This document shows, in pieces, positions 1 to 11,540 of a stretch of 64,000 nt of DNA; within the stretch, counting starts at the first letter, position 1, and each line of letters opens with the position of its first letter. This DNA is from Macropodus opercularis (lineage: Eukaryota > Chordata > Actinopteri > Anabantiformes > Osphronemidae). Where the stretch lies: the NCBI GenBank assembly GCA_030770545.1, contig CM061107.1, forward strand, positions 2,444,001 through 2,508,000. Reading direction: 5' to 3'. The translations under genes were made by a program, and so were the position numbers. The notes under the pieces were generated by a model. The model had not been told where the DNA came from. It worked only from the letters and a program-made list of their open reading frames with translations, and did not search any database.

Positions 1-288
1 TAACGCCAGTAAAAGACAAATGTAAACTAACTAAATATTTAATGGAGCAACTAAATATTAGACTTAGGAACATTAGAACAGAGCTGTTACTCTTCTTATA
101 ACTTCATTTTAATATGTTGGAATGTTGACTGAATGTCTTTTAGTTCCAGAGAAATTAGCTGGTATACCTTTATTTGGATCTGAATGTAATCTGTGATATT
201 TAAACTGTGCCTTCTGTGACAAATTTCTAGAAGAAAGAAACTCAGGTCAACTCAAGCCTCTGTCACCCCACACGTCATAGGTACTTAC

Positions 289-665
289 AGTACTCTGCTA
301 CTATTCTGGGGATCCCGCAGGACTGAGGAGACACGTACACGACAGTTCCTGGGTTCTTCTTGGCATAATCCACCACCCCCTCCTCAATGAACTCTCTGAG
401 AAAAACAAGCTCGTTTATCGGTGGTGCCTCATGGTCGTTGCCATTAATTGCTAAGCGCAATTTGTATCTCTTTCAGCCCGTTCAGCAAATAAAACACGTG
501 TCTATATTGAAATGCAGTTTTGTTTATTTTTTACCTGACTCCCAACGAGCTCTGGTTGGTTTTGGAGAAGACGAGGGAGACCCGTTTCAGCTGACAGACG
601 TACCGACCGACGCCATTCTGAAGAGCACTTCTCAGGAGGCGACTCGCCGTCCCCCTGGATGTCAT
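289..665 (-). CDS. mrpl43: Mitochondrial ribosomal protein L43, 5' two exons (partial)
   Basis: Subunit of the large mitochondrial ribosomal subunit (mL43). Two coding exons are visible. Exon 1 (665-535) starts with ATG at 665 and encodes MTSRGTASRLLRSALQNGVG and onward through GRYVCQLKRV to SSLGVR, ending at a GT donor. Exon 2 (395-289) continues REFIEEGVVDYAKKNPG and ends at VAEY before the consensus donor GTAAGT (288-283). The splice phases agree (131 nt, then one base completing Arg). The sequence matches the vertebrate L43 N-terminal thioredoxin-like region. The remaining exon or exons, expected to continue the VAEYLNG motif, lie left of the window, so this is a partial gene and not a truncated one. 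It is head to head with twnk, the same pairing as in human. Confidence 0.9.
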
Positions 666-1214
666 CGTGGCACTGCTAATTAATACTTAGCTAATAGGTT
701 GGTTGGACGAAGGTCAACCAGCTACACCGTGAAGTTGAGACGTGAAAAAGCAACGAAATTCATGGAGGACGAGCTGACGGGCATGTAGGAAGAACAGTCC
801 GCCAGGAATCTGTTCCGGTGTGAAACATGCAACAGACGTGTGGTTGAGAAAACTTAGACTCAGTATTATTTGATCAGAAAACACAAATGCTTAATATTAT
901 ATATATGTCTTAAATGTAAATACAGTGTCATTTGAAAGAGTCATGTAAGGCTAAATTGCTTTGTGGGTGTTTGCGGTCGGTTAGTGAATGTTTCTTGGGG
1001 ACTTGTTTTGAAAACGCACCGAAAAGCCCGGGTTAGAGGAGCATGGAGGAAATGTGGCCGAATAATAAAGCCAGTAAGCGGATTTCTGTCATGTTCGATT
1101 CCTTCTGTGATCGCTGTTTGTTATTAATGGAGGCTTTTACTCATGTTAAAGCTTTTATGACCGAAACGCCTGCTCTCCTCACTCTAGACTGTTGATGTTC
1201 TAAACCCAGTACTA
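666..1214. promoter_or_regulatory. Shared mrpl43/twnk bidirectional promoter interval
   Basis: This 549 bp stretch separates the divergent start codons of mrpl43 (665, minus) and twnk (1215, plus). I saw no TATA box placed convincingly for either gene. Promoter function is inferred from the head-to-head layout; the transcription start sites cannot be located from sequence alone. Confidence 0.6.
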
Positions 1215-4015
1215 ATGTGGAGGCGCTTGCTGCTGAAGGGCACCGCCTGTCTCATGCAGGCGTCAGACCCAAAGATCCTTCACCACAGACCGTTGTCGAT
1301 GCTGTGTTTGAGGCTGGCCACCCACAGGCTCAGCCACAAGCCTCCAGAGGCTCCACATCGAGTCCTCCGGCTCAGGAGCAGCCTCACAGGCCGTTTGTTT
1401 GTGGAGGGTGGGACTAGAGCTTATAAAAAAGATGCTAAATCCACAGTAGAGTTTCCAGTCAGCCCTATCACAGTCACAGACATCAAACAGTATCTACGCG
1501 CTAAAGAAATCTTTTTCCACGATGGATACAGCTGCCTCCACATCCAGAGCATCTTCGTCAGTTCGTCTAGCAGGAAGGATAACTTCTCCCTGTTCATCGA
1601 CAAAACCACCGGACAGTTTCTTTGTAAAGACACTCTGGTGGAAGGGAGCTGGGAGGACCTCCAGGACTGTCTAGAGGTCATGCAGAAGGAGGAACAGGAC
1701 TTCCTGAGCCCCCATGTGCTGCTGGGATATCCAGAAAGTGTGGAGGAGCAGGAGGAGAGAGAGATGGAGCTGAGGGAGGTGCAGAGAATCTGGTCCAGCT
1801 CAGTGCCCCTCACTGACCTTCCTGAGGATGAGGCACAGCTGATTAAAACCATGTTCCAGGTATGGTTTTTCATGATTTTCATGAGTCATTATTGTTGAAA
1901 AAAAAAAAAGTTGAAGTGAAAGTTTGAAGAATCAAACCAGCCCCCGTTTACAGTAGTTAGACATATTTATATAAACTTCAAACTCACATTGTGAAAAGCA
2001 AAAGAAAAGAAAAGTTGTAATATCTTTTTTGTTTATGTGACCACACTTATTGTTTCAGATCACAAAAGTCTCTAATGCGACACTCAAGAAGTTTGGGGTG
2101 AAGCTTTTCAAGCCAACTAAGAGTCTGGTTTTTCCCTGGTTCGGGGGACCTGATTCCTCCTTAAAGGGGGTCAAGCTCCTCTCAGCTCAAAACACAGACA
2201 CTGACAAAGTGGTATATAATGAAGCTACAGTCCCGAAGTGTAGTTCTTATTACAACCTGTTTGGCCTGCCCCTGGTGGGCCGTTTGGACTCGGAGGTGGT
2301 GCTGACTGGTCACGAGCTGGACACTTTGGCTGTGAGTCAGGCCACAGGCCTCCCAAGCATTGCACTTCCACGAGGGGTCAGCTGCCTGCCACCGGTCCTG
2401 CTGCCTTACCTGGAACAGTTCAAGCGGGTGACGCTGTGGCTGGGAGGTGACATCCGCTCCTGGGAGGCGTCAAAGATGTTTTCTCGTAAGCTGGGTCTGA
2501 AGCGCTGTTCGCTAGTTCGACCAGGGGAATTTCAGCCGTGTCCCACGGAGGCACTGGCTCAGGGAAAGAACTTGAGCCGCGTCATCAAAGCCTCCATCCC
2601 AGCGGCCCATAAGTCAATAGTGTCATTCAAGCAGCTCAGAGAGGATGTTTATGGGGAACTGCTGAACACAGAGCAGGTGGCGGGTGTGAAGTGGACTAGG
2701 TTTCCGGAGCTCAACAAGATCCTGAAGGGACACCGTAAAGGAGAGCTGACAGTGTTCACAGGTAAAATGAGTGTTGGTTTATTCAATGTTTTCATATTAC
2801 AGTCAGCTGTATATGTTCCTACTCACCTTATATGCATTAATGTTTTTTAATTTTTCAGGTCCTACAGGCAGTGGGAAGACCACCTTTATTAGCGAGGTAG
2901 CGCTGGACCTTTGCATGCAGGGTGTCAACACTCTTTGGGGCAGCTTTGAGATCAACAACGTGCGTCTGGCTAAAATCATGCTGACCCAGTTCGCCATGCA
3001 GAGGCTGGAGGAGAACCTGGAGCAGTATGATTACTGGGCCGATAGGTTTGAAGAGCTGCCGCTTTACTTCATGACTTTCCACGGGCAGCAGAACGTCAAG
3101 TAAGCCTCAGCAGCCATTCAGTAGCCCAGGGATACAATGTTCTGTTGGTTTAAACTTGTGACATAATGAAATTGCCATTTTTGTTATGGTCTTCTTATGC
3201 ATTTTTATAGGACGGTGCTGGACACGATGCAACACGCTGTCTATCTCTATGATATTAATCATGTCGTCATTGATAATCTGCAGTTCATGATGGGGCAGGA
3301 AAACCTCTCAGTAGACAAGTAAGAGATCAGCTGTGACATATATAGATATATTTCATTTAGGTTAATCTATTTTGAATAGACTTCAAATATTGGTGCAGAC
3401 TATGGTGTAAGGTCTCCTAAATAGAAATCAATTTTCTTTTATGTGATCCAGGTTTGCGGTCCAGGATCATATTATTGGGGCATTCAGGAAGTTTGCCACC
3501 AGCAGCAGCTGCCATGTTACTCTAATCATTCATCCCAGAAAAGAGGAAGATGACAGAGAGCTTCAAACGGCGTCTATCTTTGGCTCCGCTAAGGTAAGAC
3601 GTTTCAGCCGTGTCATAGTCTGATCTGCGTCACCATACTGTTCAGACGTCATTTGGCATAACTGAGACACATCTTGACCTTGTGTTTCCAGGCCAGCCAA
3701 GAAGCTGACAACGTCCTGATACTGCAGGAGAAGAAGCTGGTTACGCGTCCTGGCCGCAGATCCCTGCAGGTGACCAAGAACCGCTTTGACGGAGACGTGG
3801 GCATCTTCCCTCTGGACTTCATCAAGTCGTCGCTCACCTTCTCAGCTCCCGGCAAACTCAAACTGAGGAAGGTCCAAATCAAACCAGAGGACGAAGGGAA
3901 GGAGGTGGAAGCTAAGACAGGCGAGGCTAAAAAGGAAAAGGTGGAGAAAGCAAACAAAGCAACAAAGACTCCACGACCTGTGAAGAATCCTGCAGCTGGA
4001 GGTGAAACCAAGTAG
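1215..4015 (+). CDS. twnk: Twinkle mitochondrial replicative DNA helicase
   Basis: Hexameric 5'-3' helicase of the mitochondrial DNA replisome, working with polymerase gamma and mtSSB in the matrix nucleoid. Exons: 1215-1859, 2059-2761, 2859-3099, 3211-3318, 3452-3593 and 3692-4015, all with GT-AG introns and consistent phases, giving 720 aa (human 684). The N-terminus MWRRLLLKGTA is basic and lacks acids, as expected of a mitochondrial presequence. Residues about 60-340 are the degenerate primase-like half, followed by the linker and a RecA/DnaB-type helicase. Walker A GPTGSGKT is residues 450-457, its first Gly codon split by intron 2. Walker B is HVVIDNLQFMM in exon 4, and KNRFDGDVG lies near the C-terminus. 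The C-terminal tail is Lys/Glu-rich. Exon 3 onward is nearly colinear with human Twinkle. Confidence 0.96.
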
Positions 4016-4510
4016 TGATGATAATGAGTTCACACTTTTCAAAGTCCAAATCTTGCTCATTTAAAAGTATGTATGTTATGTAAAATTAATCTTAGACAGT
4101 TTTATGTCTATAAGGTTTAACTGAACGATCACATATGTTATACGACATATGAAATAACAGCTGTGACTGCAACTAGACTCCGTTAACTTTTAAGGTTCCT
4201 GCCATTTGATGGAAAAATGTGAAGTAACCACAGTAAATTTTCAGTCTTTGTACATGTTGTACTTATCCAGTTTCTAAAGCGACCTCATGCAGTTACTACT
4301 GTATAATAAAAGTAAACTCTGCTAAATCAGACCCTGTCAAATGTCTGGAGACACAAAGAGCTACTGTTTTCACGGTGAAACACTAACACACTGTTTGCTT
4401 TGCCAGGGTGACATAAGCACTTGCACATTGTAACACTGTGCTCTCTACTGACTTTTTTTTTACAGCGATGACCTTATTAAATGATCACATTTTTCAAAAT
4501 AAATTGCTCA
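4016..4510 (+). other. twnk 3' UTR with candidate poly(A) signals
   Basis: AATAAA hexamers at 4305-4310 and 4498-4503 follow the twnk stop codon. Either could define the mRNA end; the second is followed closely by a CTCF-like motif. No further ORF of note. Confidence 0.55.
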
Positions 4511-4538
4511 CATTGCCGCTTTGTCATGTTCTCCTTTG

Positions 4539-4557
4539 TGGCCAACAGGGGGCACTG
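4539..4557 (+). promoter_or_regulatory. CTCF-like motif downstream of twnk
   Basis: The 19-mer TGGCCAACAGGGGGCACTG differs from the vertebrate CTCF core consensus TGGCCACCAGGGGGCGCTA at only three positions. It begins 36 bp after the distal twnk poly(A) signal. Binding is inferred from the motif only. The same string can also be left by transposable elements. Confidence 0.4.
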
Positions 4558-7500
4558 TGTGCTTTTAATCAAGTCCAGATAGATGATGTGAATAAATAGT
4601 TAACAGACTGGCTCTTTATTTAACATGCACATATAAGTGGCTGTAAATGAGCATTTGATTTAGTTTGTAGTTGATTTTCAAATAACTACAAGCGCATGCT
4701 GCATCAGGACAATAAATAATTCCCCACTGTTGAGTGAAACTGTAAACAGTGGTTCTGTGTGATTCATAGACCTATTTCAGTTTGAATAGGGATTCAGCAG
4801 ATCAAACAATCATCGCTGCCTTTTAAAACGTATAATGTAGCGGAGTTACGTTACACTTAAAGTAAATGCTGGATGAGCTGTAGGTTTCATGCACATGCCT
4901 CATGCTTTTTCTCTGTTGTGAGACTGAGCCGTCTCCAGTGTCACCGCAGCCAATACATTATTTAGTCTGGGTGACTTTTAATAAATGCAAGGTGTGTTTT
5001 GAGACATCTTGGTATGAATGTTTAATGGGTTAAATCAATTGCCCTGCATCAGCCGTGTAGGCTTGCATCTAGATTGAGCAGCTTTAAGATGTGAGAACGT
5101 CTGTTTTGTTGAAGTGGCTGCTGCAGGACGAGATGAGATGACGATGGCTGCGGTGTTACAGCACATCTCTGCAAAGCCAAGTCCTTTTTAATTGAGGGCT
5201 CTGATCTTTCACAGTCTTGTTACGTGTTATTGTGTTTTTACTGTTTGAAATACTGTTTAATATTGTCCCACTGCAGTTTGTCTCAGTTTACAGAGTGGGG
5301 CCTCTCTGTCTGGATCTGGCTCTGGATCTGGCTCCATCTCTGAAAGTCCGGCCCAGGGAAGCTCCTGCACCGCTGAGCTCCTCTGAAAGCTGAGACTTTA
5401 AAATATTGCTATAATCTGTGTGTGTGCTAATAAAAGTAAATCACTATAAAATAGCTGACATGAGGGAAGCAGCTTCTGGACAGAGCTGCCTTTAGTGCTT
5501 GATGTTTTGCTGTGAATGTTTAGTTCTGCGTAAGAAGGCAGTGATTTCCAGAATGACTCCAGGACGAGTCTGGGTGTCCTCATAAGCATGTGGGTGTGGG
5601 TTGTGGCCACAGAGGCCTCTGACTGGTGCTCTTTGTGTTTTAAGACATGTCTGTGTGTAGATGGTGCGGTTCTGTCGCCTGCCAAAAAGAGATGCACGGA
5701 AATTGGAATGAATGAGTTTGACACTCATGCACAGCCCTTGTAGCTGTCAGGTTCACTTTATAGCCCTACTGAGCTTCATGCAACTCAGCTTTTAACATAC
5801 AGCAGCTCAAGTTTTTCATTTCTTTCCAGAGTAAACAGATGGTGAAGCTGATCAGATAACGTGAGAATACAAGACTGATTGTTCTCTTTAGTCTTGAATG
5901 ATCAGAGCTTTGCATGCCTGTTTAAATAGTTGCCATCTGGAAATGCAACACATGAAACAACTTGAGCTCTTAATCATGAAGGAAACAAACTGTTCAGGGA
6001 CCTATTCCACTGAAACGCAGTATTCTGTAGGAGAGGACAGTTCTGAAATGAGGCTTTCTGCAGATACGCCCTGCTCTCATGGAGTATTTGACCTCCACTC
6101 CACGTGATGAGACGTCACAGTGAGGTTCGAGGCTCCAGCTGCTGCCAGTGCTGCTCGTGATGGGACGTGGATATCGCTCTGTGCTCCATTAGCCGCCTGT
6201 TATTAAGCCAGCTACAACCAAGTCTGGAGTTAATTTCAGGTCCCTCAATCAGAGTTAATTAGCTGGAGGCTTTGGAGCTGCAGTGCATCATGGGACCATA
6301 TTCAGTGGATTGTAGCTGGCCTTGGTTATTATAGTGGGGTTTACTCTTGGGCATGGACAGAGGACTGTACAAAAGGAACAGATTCTACTTCATGAACCTC
6401 ACATTAGTTTTATGTTTGAAGGTCAATACTTTACAGATGTACAAACAGAGAAACCCAGTAATGTTCCTTGAGGAGCACAGGAGAGAAAATGGCTTCTTTT
6501 AACGGGACGAACCTTCAGTGGGTGGCTGATAACAAGCATTAACAGTGCCAGGGAGAATGCTCAGCAAGGTCTGGACCGCACAGCCTCCTCACATCACGGA
6601 GACCTGAACAAAAGGCTTGAATAGATCCCGATCAAACTGTTTAGTCACTACGAACGAAAGAAGAATCCAAGAAGAACTCGACAGACACACTTTTTGTCCC
6701 TGTTTTTAGCTTAAAGGCACAGAGAGTGATTTTGTGACCTAGACTGTCATTAATATAGAAAGTGTGACAGAACATGCTGGAGAGCACTGAGTGTAAATAG
6801 GGACACAGCGGCCAGTTCAGGAGAACTTCCACTAAGTCTGGCAAACTGGGGCCCAGTATCATAATCAGAACCGCTGTGCAGATGCAGAGGTTCTCCTCTC
6901 CATCCCCAGTGGGCTTTTCTCATTACAGCCACGACAACTCCCTTGTTGCAGCCCATGCGTGAGGACTCAGGTCGCTCGCAGATAAACCGAAGGCCATTTG
7001 AGACTCAAAGCTGATTTACGATGTGCACCATCCCGTTACGAGGGAGGGGGTTCACTGCCTCATTTACTCACGTGCACGGCGCACGTTTGGCCCACATTAC
7101 CAACTGAACGTCTAGGGCTGTGTATAAAAATAATCTTGCACGTCCTCCCTCTCGTCTGTGACCAGACCAGGAGAAAGCTCACGTTTCCGTTCATTATGTG
7201 AAAGGCTAACACTGTCCTGCGTTTCCAGTAGTGTGTTGGCTTTGCATTCAAAATTGCCGTCCTGATTCTCCTCAGTCACTCTGAACGCACTGCTCACATC
7301 TCAAATACTGATGTCGTGTAGCGGCAGCATTAGGCCTTAAACCCCAGACAGAGCTCTACTGTAAACACCTGTCGTTTCAGTGTGCTCGACCGTCGTGTCC
7401 TGGCTTTTGAACACAGCAGGAAAAGCTTCTGAGAGACACCAGTGTGCCCAGCGTTTATGTAACACTGACTTGTGGCTAAAGGGGCTTAATCTACCCTGGC

Positions 7501-8466
7501 TCCGTGGGTGTGGAGGCTGTTCAAGAGCCCTGAGGGGACTAGAGAGGCTGTATAGCCTCACGTAGCAGCTCTGACTTTACTGCTCGTCGGAAACTTTAAA
7601 GGTCAACGCAGAGGTCAGACAGCGTGAAAATAACGGCGTAATTACAGTAGTAAAAGGTGCAACTGTTGGAGTTGTGGTGGGAAAGTGAAGGAATGGATGG
7701 TAAAGCTGCTAAATGGGGCTTTGGGAGGCAGTCGTCTTTGCCTCGTTCCTCTCAAGCGAGTGCTCATAGCGTCCAGCACCGAGGAGAAGTGAGGCTGCTG
7801 GCACAGCCCCAGCTCCAGTTTTCCTTTTAATTCACTCTGAGTGCGAAAATGACAGACAAATGAAGGCAGAGACAGCTTTGCTCAACACCAAAGCGGGCTT
7901 ACTCTGCTGGCAAGCCACAGAAAATGTCTATTCAGTCTGAAATTAGCCGTGTGCATCCAAAGACGGCCCCTCTCTGCCTGATCTGCTCAGACTGTGTGCA
8001 CACACTGGCCGTCTGCTCCATGAAAGCCTGAGCACAGACAACCAGAGCCAGCGGTCGCTCGGTGCAGGACTTAATTGAAACATTAGCAGCATATGAATGG
8101 TCAGTTAAGCTGATTATCTAACACACAGCATCCTTTCTGAGATACATATGAAATATGCTTAATCCAGTCATCTTTGACCTCCTGCAAACAACGGAATATT
8201 CACAATACAATGCAACGCAACGCTAATGGCATAGTTAGAGAACAGAACAGAGTGTGAGTGCGTCATTATTAATAATAAATAATTATAAAAACTAGAGAGT
8301 AGATGGGTGAGATAGTCTTTGGCATGAATGCATGATGAACTTCTCCAGAATAAATGATGCTGAGCCACCATGGACCCATGCCAACATATTCATATTGTGG
8401 TGTGACTATACTTTAAGGGCTGTGCTGCTTCACTCACACTGGGATTCAATCCCCTGGGATGGTAGG
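4558..8466. other. Intergenic stretch without recognisable genes
   Basis: Only short ORFs with no recognisable protein similarity. I saw no RNA gene or dispersed repeat that I could name. Nothing here is supported as coding. Confidence 0.6.
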
Positions 8467-8980
8467 ATATATAGATAGATAGATAGATAGGACTTTATTT
8501 ATCCCGCAATGGGGAAATTCTGGTGACCCAGCAGCAGCATAATTACAGACAGAATAAAAGGATTACAATAATTACAAAAAGAAAAAGAGTAAAATAGTTT
8601 GACAGTATGTACATGTATGGACATAAAGTGCGAGGAAGTTCCAAAAGGAAAAGAAAAATAAAATAAAATAACCTATATGCAACATGTTCACCGCACGGCA
8701 CACATCACACTATAAACATGCTTTCCAGTCATGTTGATGTGTTGTGGAGTCTTATTGCCGTGGGTATGAAGGACCTCCGGTAGCGCTCAGTCCTGCACTT
8801 CGGGTGCAGCAGTCTTGCGCTGTGCGAGCTGCGTTGGTCCTCCACGGTTTGGTGCAGGGGGTGGGAGGGGTTGGCCATGATGGACGACAGTTTCGCCCGA
8901 GTCCTTCTGTTGGCCACCACCTTGATGGACTCCAGTGGGCAGCCCAGGACAGAGCCAGCTTTCTTAATATATGTTACCGA
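8467..8980 (-). mobile_element. 5'-truncated LINE, Rex1/Babar-like
   Basis: On the minus strand a reverse-transcriptase C-terminal tail can be read: SVLGCPLESIKVVANRR, then KLSSIMANPSHPLHQ, then RRSFIPTAIRLHNTST and a stop near 8729. This arrangement is typical of the ORF end of fish Rex1/Babar-type non-LTR elements. The 3' part (8467-8530) reads GAATTTCCCCATTGCGGGAT and then runs into a CTATC simple-repeat tail, as expected of LINE 3' termini in fish. Only about 500 bp remain, so the copy is 5'-truncated and inactive. The family name comes from memory of the motif. Confidence 0.75.
8470..8490. repeat. (TAGA)n microsatellite, LINE 3' tail
   Basis: About five tandem copies of TAGA. On the minus strand they directly follow the conserved LINE 3' end, so they are read as the element's simple-repeat tail and not as an independent microsatellite. 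Confidence 0.8.
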
Positions 8981-11269
8981 TTGATTAAAAGTAGCGTTAA
9001 AACCACATGCTGAAAAACAGTTAACCTGCTGTCACTGTGTTCTAACAAACATTAATTATTGTGATGTATTTGTAAAACGCTCCTACGTGATGTTAGGAAA
9101 AATAACGTGATCAGACATTGTGTTCTTGTGGTAACTTTCGGCTCGTCTTTGTGTACTACTGAGTCACCGAGCTTAGGGGCAGGTCAGTGATGGTTGTGTT
9201 TGTGCCTCACTGTGAGAGCAGCAGGTAAAGCAAGCAGACCGTTTGGCTCTGCGTGTATTCAGGTCATTCCATTTGCATTTTACTTGAGTTAAATGTCTGA
9301 CCTCCTTACATCCACACATCAAAGTAAAGGGAGTTTGATGTTACTCTAATAAAAACACTGTACTGTGTAAATCACGTGCAAAGTCCACAAAAGGGATCAT
9401 GAAGTACATGAATCTTGTTAAAGTGCACCTGGGAGAGCCCTGACAAATGTTTTTCCAGGCTTCGTCTGCACACATGCCTAATATATCACGATGGAAACGA
9501 CTGTGGCTTCACATTCAGGAAATGGAGTCTCAAAACGCACAGATCTAGGACTTGCTTCTGACTGCAGCGTCACTGACCAATTACTTTTCCCCAATTATCT
9601 CCATCCGGCATGTTTGGGAGGAAAACGAGCTCCGAGTGGAGGCGGAGGGGGGTCATTATCACTACGTGGCATCTTGAGCAGGCGGGGCCCGGCCCAGCCA
9701 GGAGCCGGGAGCGATAGGAACACAATGTCCTCATGCTGGAGAGCTGAAGAACAGACCCAGAGGTTGGCTGTGGCGGGTCATTATCAACCGACACGCTGCA
9801 TTCAACCCACACGCAATTATCAATTACTGTAACGACTCCTCTCAAATTCTCGAGTGGCCAGATAAGTGCAGGACAATTTTCCTCCTTTCCCATCAGGCCT
9901 GATTGCTGGGGCTCCACCAGCAAAGCCGCCAGTTTAGAAAATCCAATTTCCTTGTAAGTGGAGCTCAGCTCTTTGAAAAGGAAGGAAGGTAAAATTAGAA
10001 AACGTGCTACATACACACAACCAAACAAAGCCTAGCATGTGTGTTTGGTCAGTACATGCAGGAAGCGTGTGGAGGTGTCAAATACACATAATAAATATTG
10101 CATTACAGTCGTTTATGGATGCGTCTAAGTTTTTGTTACAGCCTCACATTTTGTGTCAGCTTTTATAGTCTTGCATTTTATTTCAGCTCTACACACTCAC
10201 ATTTACTTTACTTACTTTGAGCTATTTACAGTCACCTCTTAACCAAACTGCACAGCAGCTGGAGTAGCAGTAAAGTCACGACGCCACCTGGCATGTTCAG
10301 TTTAAAACACAAGCTCTGTGGGACACTCTCTTGTTTTACTTCACAGGAGCAGAGCAGCGCGTCTGTGACGGTTGAGGTTAGTCAGGTTTGACCTTGTTCT
10401 ACATATTCAGAATACAGAGCAGAGAACTGGTTGTGCTGGAACAGGCTGGAAATCTGGGGTACTTCATTTTTATTGCAAATCATTGTACTGTGGAGTTTGT
10501 TACAAGCAGACCAAACTCCTTCAGGCGTTACTGGACTACAAATAAACTCCAGGGCATCGTGTCTAACAGACCATGAAACTTTAAGTTGTATGTACATGCA
10601 TGTTGTGTTATTGTACAATGTGAATCATGATACCCAGGCTTCAGGGCAGTGTGTGTTAGTGTTACTCTTTGTCTGTTTAAGTGCGTGAGAAGAGTTAGTG
10701 CCGCTTAATCTGACACCAACCAATAAACGTTAATACCCACTGGTCAGCGTATTTTATTTATTATCTAACTCACAAAAATCACAACAAACAAAAACAAAAA
10801 TCATGTCACTGATTTTCTGATTACAATCATAGTCCATGATTTGGATTGTGATGGTTTTTATTTGCACTGCAGTCTGTGGTTCGAGTAATTCTCCCAAATG
10901 CTGTTTCCAGTAATGAGGCCAAACCTTGTTTGTTGACATGATGCATCTTATCAAGGCCATTTCATTTGCTCACTGCAGACACATAAGATAACTCTTTAAA
11001 GCCATTTGTACCATATTTGACGGAGAATCGTCTATATTTACAAAATGTTTTGGGCAAAATTTGTTTTGTTACCAAATATGTGTTAATGTAAGATTAATAA
11101 CTCACGTAATTAAAAGAATAGACATCTCATAAAATGTTTTTGAAATTCTAGTCACAATGGTTGGATATAAGAGGTTAAAGCAGCACCACACACTAGGTTT
11201 GTGGTTTTTTTATTATTACAAACGTCTCCGATTATGTACTTGCTTATTTGTTTACACGCAGTTGAAGGG
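8981..11269. other. Intergenic stretch without recognisable genes
   Basis: Only short ORFs on both strands, none with a recognisable domain or plausible splice framework. Nothing supported. Confidence 0.55.
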
Positions 11270-11540
11270 AAAAATGTCGGCACCTTATTTTGAAAGGTCA
11301 ATCCGGAAGCTGCCGTTTCTCTACTCGCTATCTTACCTGCTCTCTGTAAAATAAACGGGAGCATCGCTTGTCGGCGTCTCCACACGCTAACAACGCGGCT
11401 TCAGCGGTGGGAAGAGACGCGAGGGAGACGTTTACCGTCAAGCTTTCTGCCCCGAAGCCCAGTAAACTAACGGGTTTGTGGATGAGACCGATGAACCAGA
11501 GGGAAACTCCGTCGCAGGCAGGAGCGCTCCGCCGTCCGCG
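11270..11540 (+). promoter_or_regulatory. CpG-rich candidate promoter and noncoding first exon, possibly of lzts2
   Basis: CpG dinucleotides are dense from about 11360 to 11540, in contrast to the AT-rich flanks. The island ends at CCGTCCGCG followed by GTAGGTTT, a good plus-strand splice donor at 11541. The next convincing plus-strand gene is lzts2, whose ATG-bearing exon begins right after an acceptor at 25561-25562 and so must be joined to an upstream noncoding exon. That makes this a candidate 5' exon with an intron of about 14 kb. This is inference; no coding potential is claimed. Confidence 0.35.

Noticed and set aside
9491..10028. Overlapping plus and minus ORFs of 113 and 152 aa
   Set aside because: No recognisable motif, low-complexity parts and no splice framework; treated as chance ORFs.
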